Of a stretch of 64,000 bases of DNA, positions 14,245 through 22,006 are shown piece by piece. The notes under the pieces are model-generated. The model saw only the letters and a program-made list of their open reading frames with translations. It searched no databases and was not told the DNA's origin. A program made the translations under genes and the position numbers. The DNA lies in IMG/VR virus record IMGVR_UViG_3300042691_012617, positions 62,001 through 126,000 of that record. One strand, given 5' to 3'. Positions within the stretch are counted from its first letter, which is position 1; each line of letters begins with the position of its first letter. The DNA is from a virus.

Positions 14245-16478
14245 GTCGTGAAGTACTGATTGGGCAGATGCCGCAGCACTTCCTTATTTGATTGTGTTCG
14301 CAGAGCAGCGGCAGAGACTGTTGGTTTAAGAATCGTATCTCCTGCTTGAATAAATGCAGAGTACCGCGACCGCATCAGTATGCCCTCGTATATGGCACTC
14401 CAATTTGAATACTTTTCGCCGCTGTCTCTGACAAGTAAGAAGGTTCTTGTATCAAATGACGATCTCTTGTAGGTTCTCATGTCCAGTATGAGAGCGTAAT
14501 CGATCTCTTTCCAAGTGCTTTCAGCACCTTCAGTAACTGTAAACTGAAAACCGCCACATGGTTGTGTAACGGTAAACTCGTTGGTGTGGGCACAGATACA
14601 AGCAAGACCTGTCGATGTGCCTTCGTTAAGTCCACCAGGTGGATTGAATAGAGTGACACAATTACAACCATTGATAACATTAACTTGTCTCTTACAAGTA
14701 CTTCCTGCACAGTCATTGTTGACTATGCTTGTCACATCTATTTGATATGGTGTGCATGGACAAGTTGGGGGTGCTGAGTCGTTGCAGGCAGGGCTATTTA
14801 CTGGCGTTGATGTGATCCTGATGTTTGGGCATTCGCAGTTGTTATCAATACCCCCTTGGTCAGTTTCAACCTGAATGCAACAACATCCCAATGCCCCACC
14901 TTGCGTCGAATATGGATTGTTGGTTCCATCGCATGGGCCGCCACCGCCGCAATCACAATCCACACCGCCCAATACCTTCTGAGTCCAATACTGCTCACCA
15001 TATGTCAAATCGCTAGATGATCTGTTTGTTGTATCTGTGATGTCGTATGTTGTGCTAGTTTGAATTGGTTTTGTTGCACCCCGTATCCATCCATTACCAT
15101 TTCCTTGGTCGGGATTTCCATAACCCGCTAGGTTAACGCTTTCGCGGATGTCGTCTAAGTATCCAACGGTCCTCTTTGAAGTGAACCGAAGCAGTTCTAC
15201 CTTCACGCAGGGATCTGCGTATCCGCTTCCTGATGGCACATATCCATCCTCGTATGTTCCTCCGTACATCATCGAAGAGAACATATTTCGTGCGCGGATC
15301 TGTGCATCGTAGCCAGTTGCACCCACGCTAATATCTCCCGTGCATGCGATTTCAACTACTGATGGCATCGGGTCAAAGAAGATGAACCCATCAGAGTTTC
15401 CGTCGATTGCTGCCTGAAGCATGTCGTATCGATATGTCAATGAAGAGTAGTAACCCTCAGATGCATTTGCAGTTACTCCCTCATACGAAGACCCATCGAT
15501 GTCAATGTACTCATTTCCTGCGACTTGCTCGGTAACCGTGTATTGGGATTCGGGATCGTCATACCGAGTCAACGGTCGGGAAGGATACATCGTTGACAGC
15601 AACGGATAATTCCGCACCAACAGACTTCGTGCTTTTGCAGATGACAGTTCACACAGTTTCTTGTTTCTGTTGTAGTTCGAATCGGAATCGTTTCCATACT
15701 CGTAGAAAGGCAGCGAGTCTGTATAGGGGACACGAATATCGGGGCACAGCCAATCAACCGCGCAGTTGTCGAATACCATCTCCTGAATTCCATCGGTGAC
15801 AACCTTTTGATAGAACTCGCGCAATTCTTGTGGAGCATTCATCCAACTGTAGAAATCCGCCGCGCTGCTTCCTGTCGGATGCTCAGGATCCCACCATGCG
15901 GGTGCGGTGTACCCTCCGCTGTTCGTCAGCGAGGCATCCCACACAGGCGACTGTCCAACAGGCGGGGCATATGCCATGACATATGGAATATGGGGAAGAC
16001 CCGCGATAGCCCAATCGATGTTCGGATATTGATTCTTTAGGACTCCAAAGACTGCTTTGATTCCGTTCACATACTGAGTCGCGTTTGCTCCCGCCACCGA
16101 TCCCGTGGAACCGCGAGTCGGGCCAACGATTCCATCTCCAACAATCTTTGTCCAATCAGGGGAGCCTCTGAGGTCGATTAGACCGAGTCCTGTCGTGGAG
16201 GCAGTCACGGGGAAGCGACCCTGTACATAGCCCGTAATCGCCGCTGTAGCCCCGAGGGAGTGAGTATAGAAGGTCAGCCCCTTGTCCGAGACAAACCACA
16301 CAGCGAGGCTCCCTGTGGCTCCTGCGTTGCGGCTAATCGTGTTGAAGAAGGCATCGACATGCTGACCGTAGATGCCGTAGTCGTTCTGTGGTAGGGAGTA
16401 GGTGAGACCGCCCGAGTTCACCGTACTGGACGAGAACGAATAGGCATGATTGTAGATCTGATAATAGTCGTTTGCCAT
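14241..16478 (-). CDS. large virion-type protein with Cys-rich domain
   Basis: 745 residues, not recognised. The first 450 residues contain segments such as AVFGVLKNQYPNIDWAIAGL and YQKVVTDGIQEMVFDNC, which read like alternating helix-strand units of a barrel, perhaps glycosidase-like, but I see no clear catalytic pair. Residues about 505-640 hold about 18 cysteines in CxC and CCC clusters with little secondary structure. The last 100 residues are ordered again (EIDYALILDMRTY). A late promoter at 16506-16512 marks it as a late, probably structural, protein. Confidence 0.6.
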   Translation of the reverse strand: MANDYYQIYNHAYSFSSSTVNSGGLTYSLPQNDYGIYGQHVDAFFNTISRNAGATGSLAVWFVSDKGLTFYTHSLGATAAITGYVQGRFPVTASTTGLGLIDLRGSPDWTKIVGDGIVGPTRGSTGSVAGANATQYVNGIKAVFGVLKNQYPNIDWAIAGLPHIPYVMAYAPPVGQSPVWDASLTNSGGYTAPAWWDPEHPTGSSAADFYSWMNAPQELREFYQKVVTDGIQEMVFDNCAVDWLCPDIRVPYTDSLPFYEYGNDSDSNYNRNKKLCELSSAKARSLLVRNYPLLSTMYPSRPLTRYDDPESQYTVTEQVAGNEYIDIDGSSYEGVTANASEGYYSSLTYRYDMLQAAIDGNSDGFIFFDPMPSVVEIACTGDISVGATGYDAQIRARNMFSSMMYGGTYEDGYVPSGSGYADPCVKVELLRFTSKRTVGYLDDIRESVNLAGYGNPDQGNGNGWIRGATKPIQTSTTYDITDTTNRSSSDLTYGEQYWTQKVLGGVDCDCGGGGPCDGTNNPYSTQGGALGCCCIQVETDQGGIDNNCECPNIRITSTPVNSPACNDSAPPTCPCTPYQIDVTSIVNNDCAGSTCKRQVNVINGCNCVTLFNPPGGLNEGTSTGLACICAHTNEFTVTQPCGGFQFTVTEGAESTWKEIDYALILDMRTYKRSSFDTRTFLLVRDSGEKYSNWSAIYEGILMRSRYSAFIQAGDTILKPTVSAAALRTQSNKEVLRHLPNQYFTT

Positions 16479-16505
16479 GGTACAGGTTCTTGGAAAGGTT
16501 ACCTG

Positions 16506-16512
16506 TATTTAG
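16506..16512 (-). promoter_or_regulatory. late promoter CTAAATA
   Basis: 27 bases upstream of the 745-residue gene start. Confidence 0.65.
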
Positions 16513-16527
16513 CCCAACGGATATCGA

Positions 16528-17001
16528 TCACTTTTTCTTCGGGGGGATTCGCTTTTTCATATCCTCAACCAAGAGCCGACCGAAGTTGGTGACGCTTTCC
16601 ACCGTCTTGCCGACACATTGGCTGTTGTAGATTACTTCAGCGAGTTCGCGTTCTTTAGCCTGTTCATTTCTGAATCGAATGATTTCTTTCTTCGGGACAG
16701 GCTTCTCATCATGCTTGAAGGTGATGTTCTTGAGGCTGACCAAATCCTCCAAGTCATCGACATCCTCCAAGTCCTTATTTACGAACTCTTCGTAGTCAAG
16801 GATGGGCAGGGTGAATGCCTCTGCCATCATCGACCAACATTGGAGGATTTCTGTGGCGTTCTCGCCAAACGGCTCGACGGGTCTTTCGGTGATTCCGTTC
16901 GGTTCGCCCTTTTGGTTGTAGTAAGTTTCGTGGATCCCGTAGGTGACATAGTCGTTCAACCCTACGCGCTGCACACGCTTTACGAGGCGGTAATTCCACA
17001 T
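16528..17001 (-). CDS. conserved phage protein, MWNYR family
   Basis: 157 residues from the ATG at 17001, chosen because of the strong CAGGAGGTG ribosome site; a longer frame runs 45 bases upstream. The start MWNYRLVKR with GIHETYYNQKGEPNGITERPVEPFG resembles a common small phage protein family (MWNYR...GLHEVYYD...) of unknown function. The C-terminal half is highly charged and Lys-rich. Confidence 0.6.
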   Translation of the reverse strand: MWNYRLVKRVQRVGLNDYVTYGIHETYYNQKGEPNGITERPVEPFGENATEILQCWSMMAEAFTLPILDYEEFVNKDLEDVDDLEDLVSLKNITFKHDEKPVPKKEIIRFRNEQAKERELAEVIYNSQCVGKTVESVTNFGRLLVEDMKKRIPPKKK

Positions 17002-17068
17002 GGCACACCTCCTGTGAACATCGGATTTGATGCACGGAAGCATCACAGAAACGAACCGATGTCGAAGG

Positions 17069-17075
17069 TATTTAG
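17069..17075 (-). promoter_or_regulatory. late promoter CTAAATA
   Basis: Reads toward the MWNYR-family gene, with an unusually long leader of about 60 bases. Confidence 0.55.
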
Positions 17076-17082
17076 ACTTGGG

Positions 17083-17685
17083 TTACACGCACTTCTTAAA
17101 GATATCTTCCACCTTTTTCGGTAGGGTGGAATGGCTCTGCTGTCTGAAAGATGAGGGCATTTTGCGGATGTAATAGGGAACCATGGGATCCTTCTTGAAA
17201 TTGTCCAGTTCCTTTCGATGGATCTCCATAAGATGGTGAATATAGACATAGCAGTTTGCTTCCTGCTTGTATCTTTCGATGTCTATATTCAATTGATACT
17301 CTTTCATGACTTCGACTGCGATCATCTCACACTCACGCTCCATGGCACGAACGGCATCAAACGCCTTGTGTACGCGCCGCGTCTCATACTTCTTGCCACG
17401 AAGCCAATCCTCTTGAATGGTTGCGTAGTCGCCCATCGGTCCAAAGCAGAGAGAGTACAGTCTGCTGCCCGACAGCCATTGAATGAAGTGAGAGTATTCG
17501 TGCGCGAGGACTTCAATCCAACGCGGGTTTCCCTTCGCCACGCGGATCTGCTTTTCATCAAAGAACCCAAAGCACTTCACACCATCCACTCGCACAAACT
17601 TACCACGACTGAATACGAGTTTCATTCCGTATTCATTCAGGTCATGTCTTACCGCCTTGACAAAATCTCTCTCGGCGGTAGTCAC
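17083..17685 (-). CDS. predicted zinc metallopeptidase-like protein
   Basis: 200 residues with a HExxH motif: VLAHEYSHFIQW places H62, E63 and H66 in a helix. A later helix MERECEMIAVEVM (about 115-126) can supply the third, glutamate, zinc ligand as in gluzincins. This is consistent with a small metallopeptidase; the substrate is unknown. It is tightly spaced (2 bases) behind a 97-residue gene and is part of the 16.5-18.3 kb minus-strand cluster. A prohead or lysis function cannot be told from the sequence. Confidence 0.55.
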   Translation of the reverse strand: MTTAERDFVKAVRHDLNEYGMKLVFSRGKFVRVDGVKCFGFFDEKQIRVAKGNPRWIEVLAHEYSHFIQWLSGSRLYSLCFGPMGDYATIQEDWLRGKKYETRRVHKAFDAVRAMERECEMIAVEVMKEYQLNIDIERYKQEANCYVYIHHLMEIHRKELDNFKKDPMVPYYIRKMPSSFRQQSHSTLPKKVEDIFKKCV

Positions 17686-17687
17686 GG

Positions 17688-17981
17688 TTAGAACCTCACA
17701 ATTTCTGTTCCATTTTCTTTGACGATGACTGTCTTGTTATCGAACATAACCTTGGAGTTTGAAAGGACTTCTCCCGTCATTCCCGACAAGGATCTACATG
17801 CAGACATGATATTGTTGAGAGCGGCTTTGCCCTTCTTACATTGACATGCGTTTGGATTTGTATAGACTGCCATCAGCGCATAGAAATTGCCCATCACGCC
17901 ATGGGCAGCGGAATTGGCCCCACCCCGCGAGTGAATGTGGTTGAATAATGATTGCATGCTATCGAATGTAATTTCACTCAT
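17688..17981 (-). CDS. small hypothetical protein
   Basis: 97 residues, not recognised. Contains CQCKKGKAALNNIMSACRSL in the middle and a short beta-rich end (NKTVIVKENGTEIVRF). It overlaps the membrane protein gene upstream by 8 bases, so the two are probably co-translated. Confidence 0.55.
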   Translation of the reverse strand: MSEITFDSMQSLFNHIHSRGGANSAAHGVMGNFYALMAVYTNPNACQCKKGKAALNNIMSACRSLSGMTGEVLSNSKVMFDNKTVIVKENGTEIVRF

Positions 17982-18345
17982 CGGAGTTTTCTCCCACCTT
18001 GAAAAGAACCTTCTCTATTGCGCGGAATCCCGAGTATCCCAATTGAGACACAAAGTAGATAGGTGCGCCATATTGAAGTCCACAGAACCATGATGCCGCC
18101 AAAGCCAACCAAAATCCGAGGCAGTATCTGCATAGGAGGAGATCCAACAGGAACCCTCCATGATTGAGTTGCATGAACAAAGAGTACGAGAGCGACCAGT
18201 TGTCTTTCCGTTCGCGCTCGTACTCTAAGATGTGCGTGATGAAGTTCAGGAAAGGAAGTCTGCTCAGGTATGAGTACACCACACTTGTCTCGTAGACCAA
18301 GTAGAGAGCCAATGCGACCCAAAGTGATGCAAGAAGGACTTCCAT
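17974..18345 (-). CDS. membrane protein, DUF1360-like
   Basis: 123 residues with a hydrophobic N-terminus (LLASLWVALALYLVYE) and two further membrane stretches around GGFLLDLLLCRYCLGFWLAL and AASWFCGLQYGAPIYF. The C-x-x-C...FW pattern at the start of a helix recalls DUF1360-type phage membrane proteins. It probably sits in the host inner membrane late in infection, judging by the late promoter 14 bases upstream. Confidence 0.55.
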   Translation of the reverse strand: MEVLLASLWVALALYLVYETSVVYSYLSRLPFLNFITHILEYERERKDNWSLSYSLFMQLNHGGFLLDLLLCRYCLGFWLALAASWFCGLQYGAPIYFVSQLGYSGFRAIEKVLFKVGENSDE

Positions 18346-18358
18346 GACGAACTCATTG

Positions 18359-18365
18359 TATTTAG
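18359..18365 (-). promoter_or_regulatory. late promoter CTAAATA
   Basis: Contains the nrdJ stop codon TAA (18362-18364); 13 bases upstream of the membrane protein ATG. Confidence 0.65.
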
Positions 18366-20326
18366 CCTGTCCGAGTCAGGTCAACTACCTCACACTTGTC
18401 GCCCGAGCAAGCAAATGTTTGGTTTCCGACCGTGTTATCTTCCTTTTCATAATTGGAAAGCAGACTCCAATTTGCATCCTTTGGCATCTTGGCAAGGAGG
18501 GCTTCGTATTCTTCCTTTGTGCAGTCCTGATAAGGTGCCTGACGGTACGAGTGATCGGCAAAGGGAAGGAACGAGATTCCCGACACCTCATCGAAATGCT
18601 TGTACACCCATGCCCCGACATCCATCCATTCGTTCTCCTTGACGGTGACCGTGATGGACGGCTTGTGTTCACACCAATTGCGTTGATAGACGAGCCACAG
18701 GTTCAAGTGTTCAATTGCAGTCATGTCCTTGCGGAATACCGAACCGTCAGGAGACTTCATCGGAAACGAGAAGACCGTGGTGTGTTCAGGCTTCATGACA
18801 TCGGCTTCGTTCGGGAAGCCCATCTCCTTCATCATCTGACACAGCGGATCCTTGTTGTCTGCACGGACGGTGCGGATGTAATAGGGCGCGTGGCGGGCGT
18901 GGATGCCCGAGGCAGCGTCCGTCAACTGAGACACGGTTCCCGATGGCTTGACACAGGTGATCGCTGCCGATTGACTGATACCAATCCGATCTGCCCACTC
19001 CGAGTTGGTGATGACAGCCAACTGACGGAGATTGGAAAGAAGCAGAGACAGACCAAGTTCATCGTGGACCCCACTTCCCGATTGTCCATTCGTCAACTTG
19101 CAATCAAGGATTCCCGTAAGCGATACGCCGAGAAGTGCTTCCTCGCGGCAGTTCTTCGCCCACTCTGAAGAGATGTATTGGAAGTTCGTCAGCGAGGCTT
19201 GCATCGTGCCGAGAATGGTGGCAAGGCGAACCTTGCGCTTCAGGCTCTCTTCCGTATCGTTTTCACGAACAACTACTTCCGTCAGATTGCAGAACTCGCG
19301 GTCACGCAGGATGATCTCGCTGCACGGATTGGTTCCGAATGCATGTGTTGGATCGCGGCGGTCTCCCAACTTCGCTACCGTCTTCTGCGCTGCGGCACGA
19401 TTGAAGATACCGCGCTCACCACTCTTAGACTTGTAGAGAGAGACCCACTCCTCCATGAAGGTACCGATCTCAGGCTTTTCCTTGTAGGCAACGCTGTTGT
19501 TTGCGAGTGCCCGTTGTGCATTGGCTTCCCACCACGCACCACTCTTGGCATCGCGCATGCGCTCGTCCGTGAGATTGGACAGGCTGATGAGTGCCGAGCG
19601 ACGAACACCACCAACCACGACGATCTCAGCGATCTTGCAGACGATGTCGTGGCATTCGATGGAGGTCAACTTGCGACCCGCTGCCCTCTTGAATGTGTCC
19701 ACCGTAAATTGGAAGAGATCATTCAGCGGACGCGGACCACTTGCCCGACCACCGAACACCTTGAGTCGCGCACCCGCAGGACGAACCTTGGAGGTGTCCC
19801 ACTTCGGTACTTGACCAACGATCAGGAGTGAAACGAGTTCGCGGTACGCCTTTGCCCACCCCTGCTTGGAGTCAGCAACGATGATCGTGGTGTCGGTGTC
19901 GGAGAACTCTTCTGCGATGGTTGGCAACTTGTCAACGAACTCGCGTTCAACAGAGAAGCCCACGCCTGTGCCGCACATGAGGACATACAGGATCTCATCG
20001 AATGCGCGGACACGATTGACATGTGCATACGAGCAGTTGTATCCCGCGATGTTGTCACGCTCAAGTGCCTCTCCCGCCGTCATCAAGCAGCGCATGGACG
20101 GAAGCACTTCAAGGTTGAGGACTGCCGTGCGAAGTTCCTCTCGGACTTCCTTGGGCAACTTGAAGTTCTGATTGTCCTTCAGGTGCTTGTCGAAGAAGTT
20201 GAAGTAGCGGTCAACCGTCTCCGTCCAAGTCTCACGCCGACCCATGTCAGGTAGCCACCGACTGTATCTGCTAAGGTGAATGAACTGCTGATACGCTGTC
20301 GGAAGGCTATGTGGATCGTTGCTCAT
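18362..20326 (-). CDS. nrdJ: class II monomeric ribonucleotide reductase (B12-dependent)
   Basis: 654 residues. Adenosylcobalamin-dependent ribonucleoside-triphosphate reductase of the Lactobacillus leichmannii type, making dNTPs for phage DNA. Active-site elements are C98 in GYNCSY and N333-P-C335-S-E337 (the N, radical Cys and Glu set). C346 in EFCNL is the second redox Cys, and the C-terminal shuttle pair is C640/C645 in ACSGDKC. The GTGVGF and VVGGVRRSAL segments are typical. It is shorter than the Lactobacillus enzyme (about 739). It needs no NrdB subunit but depends on host B12. It lies inside the late structural region with a late promoter and an upstream hairpin. Confidence 0.92.
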   Translation of the reverse strand: MSNDPHSLPTAYQQFIHLSRYSRWLPDMGRRETWTETVDRYFNFFDKHLKDNQNFKLPKEVREELRTAVLNLEVLPSMRCLMTAGEALERDNIAGYNCSYAHVNRVRAFDEILYVLMCGTGVGFSVEREFVDKLPTIAEEFSDTDTTIIVADSKQGWAKAYRELVSLLIVGQVPKWDTSKVRPAGARLKVFGGRASGPRPLNDLFQFTVDTFKRAAGRKLTSIECHDIVCKIAEIVVVGGVRRSALISLSNLTDERMRDAKSGAWWEANAQRALANNSVAYKEKPEIGTFMEEWVSLYKSKSGERGIFNRAAAQKTVAKLGDRRDPTHAFGTNPCSEIILRDREFCNLTEVVVRENDTEESLKRKVRLATILGTMQASLTNFQYISSEWAKNCREEALLGVSLTGILDCKLTNGQSGSGVHDELGLSLLLSNLRQLAVITNSEWADRIGISQSAAITCVKPSGTVSQLTDAASGIHARHAPYYIRTVRADNKDPLCQMMKEMGFPNEADVMKPEHTTVFSFPMKSPDGSVFRKDMTAIEHLNLWLVYQRNWCEHKPSITVTVKENEWMDVGAWVYKHFDEVSGISFLPFADHSYRQAPYQDCTKEEYEALLAKMPKDANWSLLSNYEKEDNTVGNQTFACSGDKCEVVDLTRTG

Positions 20327-20356
20327 TGTGTACTCCTGAAAGTTAAGATGCGAGGA

Positions 20357-20363
20357 TATTTAG
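20357..20363 (-). promoter_or_regulatory. late promoter CTAAATA before nrdJ
   Basis: 30 bases upstream of the nrdJ ATG, which has an AGGAG site. It follows the hairpin at 20366-20394 almost directly. Confidence 0.6.
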
Positions 20364-20365
20364 AG

Positions 20366-20394
20366 GAACACCCGCTTGTTCGCAGCGGGTGTTC
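20366..20394 (-). terminator. strong hairpin between fibre region and nrdJ
   Basis: Perfect 10-base stem GAACACCCGC / GCGGGTGTTC with a 9-base loop, placed after the 20465-21991 gene on its strand. No U-run follows, so termination may be partial. The gap 20395-20464 contains nothing else recognisable. Confidence 0.6.
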
Positions 20395-20464
20395 TTGTCA
20401 GTCGAACAGATTTGTTCTGTGAACTACACAGGATGTTTTGATCTAAGTCAAGACACTCAGCCGA

Positions 20465-21991
20465 TTATCCATTTAATGGATTATATGGGCATAGGGGTCT
20501 ATAACCGCGATATTCACATTCCATCTGCTGCACATTTACATTACCGCCCTGCCCCTCATTCTGACAATCCGAGCAGTAAATTGGTTGTGGGACACCCTTG
20601 GAATTTGTGGGCACACAATCCATGGTGTTCATTTCGGTATACGCAACGGATCCTGCGTTACCGCCATTATCTGGATCACATCCAAACCATTGAATCAATC
20701 TAGCATTTCCCGTGCTTCCATATTCGGGGTCGTGTGATACCTCATCAAGGTGAACTACATGACCGAATTTCACGATTGGATCACTTGGATCAGATTGATT
20801 GTTTGTGCATTGAGTGTCGAAAAGCACATTTGCATTTCCGATCACATAAATGTGCTTCCACTTGTCGGGATTGTTTCCTGCCGCTTGGAATGCATCCTTA
20901 TCCCACATGAACACATTCGGATAAATGAATGTGTACCCAACTGCTCCCAAGTTGGTTGCTAGGTTTTCAAGATAGTACCTGACATTTTGTTTACCGCTAG
21001 GAGACTGCACACCACTCGGATCGGCAGAAAACAAAGATGTGATTGCAGTTTTCAGATCAGGATAATTTGAATCAGCATCGGGTTCGTTTCCACCATGAAC
21101 TTGGTACCATATTGCATGAACCAAAGACCAAACCGAGCATGTCGGGACGGGAATAAAACCGCTACTAGGGTTTACATACGACTGTGGATTGAAGCATTGG
21201 AACGAGTAGTAACCACTTCCATTCCCTGGGTTTCCTACAGGTGTAGAGTAGTGACCTATTCCCGAATTGCTGCGAACCGTAAAGCACGATTGATCTTGGC
21301 AAGCACCATATGAGCATGGATTTGTGCTAGGCGAATTCAACGATGTGTCTGCACCGAAAAGAGGAAGATTCAACACGCTGTTTGCCGAAGGCCATGCTCG
21401 ACCTGAAATTGACAATTCGTTTTGTTTGATTCCACTTCCACCCGCCGAATCCCAAAATGTGGGTATTGTTCCATTGCATGATGGATCAGCACCCCAACCG
21501 AAATACTTGTACCTATTTCTTCCGCTAATCACCATGGCACGATCAGGCACGGAAAGTGCGTTGTATTTGAAGCAGATTGAACCACCTGTGATTTGCGTTG
21601 GTTCTGTTGACGGGCTATTTGGAGTTCTATAATAATAGTTGTGTTTTCTTCCCGTTCTCTCTTCAAAATCACAGATTCCGCTATACACAACAGGCGTTGA
21701 ATCGTTTGTTGTATAGCAGTAAAGGGGAGAATTAATTCTGTATTCAACAGGTTTGCCTGGATTTGTGATCTCGCCGCCAATCAAAATTGGCTGACCACCG
21801 CATGGCGGGCCACCGATCACAATATCCTCGCAGTCAAAAACTACACATGGATTTATTCCACCATCGGGATCGGGTGGACACACACCCACGCATATCGAAG
21901 AAACATCATCGGCTTCATTACAAATCGGAGGTGGGGGACATTCTGCTGTTCCGACCTTGCGAGGAAGAAGTTTATGCCATGCGAATCCCAT
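20465..21991 (-). CDS. Cys-rich virion-type protein
   Basis: 508 residues, not recognised. About 23 cysteines are spread along it, densest in the first 70 residues (ECPPPPICNE, CVGVCPPDPDG, CVVFDCED, GGPPCGG), with Pro- and Gly-rich linkers. There is no signal peptide. It ends the fibre gene series and is followed by a hairpin. Like the protein at 14241-16478 it looks like an extracellular, possibly metal-binding or disulfide-stabilised, virion protein, made in a reducing cytoplasm. Similar Cys-rich C-terminal segments in both suggest a shared tail-tip role, as inference only. Confidence 0.55.
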   Translation of the reverse strand: MGFAWHKLLPRKVGTAECPPPPICNEADDVSSICVGVCPPDPDGGINPCVVFDCEDIVIGGPPCGGQPILIGGEITNPGKPVEYRINSPLYCYTTNDSTPVVYSGICDFEERTGRKHNYYYRTPNSPSTEPTQITGGSICFKYNALSVPDRAMVISGRNRYKYFGWGADPSCNGTIPTFWDSAGGSGIKQNELSISGRAWPSANSVLNLPLFGADTSLNSPSTNPCSYGACQDQSCFTVRSNSGIGHYSTPVGNPGNGSGYYSFQCFNPQSYVNPSSGFIPVPTCSVWSLVHAIWYQVHGGNEPDADSNYPDLKTAITSLFSADPSGVQSPSGKQNVRYYLENLATNLGAVGYTFIYPNVFMWDKDAFQAAGNNPDKWKHIYVIGNANVLFDTQCTNNQSDPSDPIVKFGHVVHLDEVSHDPEYGSTGNARLIQWFGCDPDNGGNAGSVAYTEMNTMDCVPTNSKGVPQPIYCSDCQNEGQGGNVNVQQMECEYRGYRPLCPYNPLNG

Positions 21992-22006
21992 TACAATTCC
22001 TCTTTC

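Noticed and set aside
17002-17046. Upstream extension of the MWNYR-family gene
   Set aside because: No ribosome site there, while a strong AGGAGG site and family resemblance support the ATG at 17001.
18344-19168. Long open frame of 274 codons on the plus strand opposite nrdJ
   Set aside because: It is the antisense shadow of a clear enzyme gene, has no ribosome site and no protein-like composition.
18362-20326. Class I ribonucleotide reductase large subunit
   Set aside because: No NrdB is nearby, and the NPCSE block with a C-x4-C end matches the monomeric class II form.
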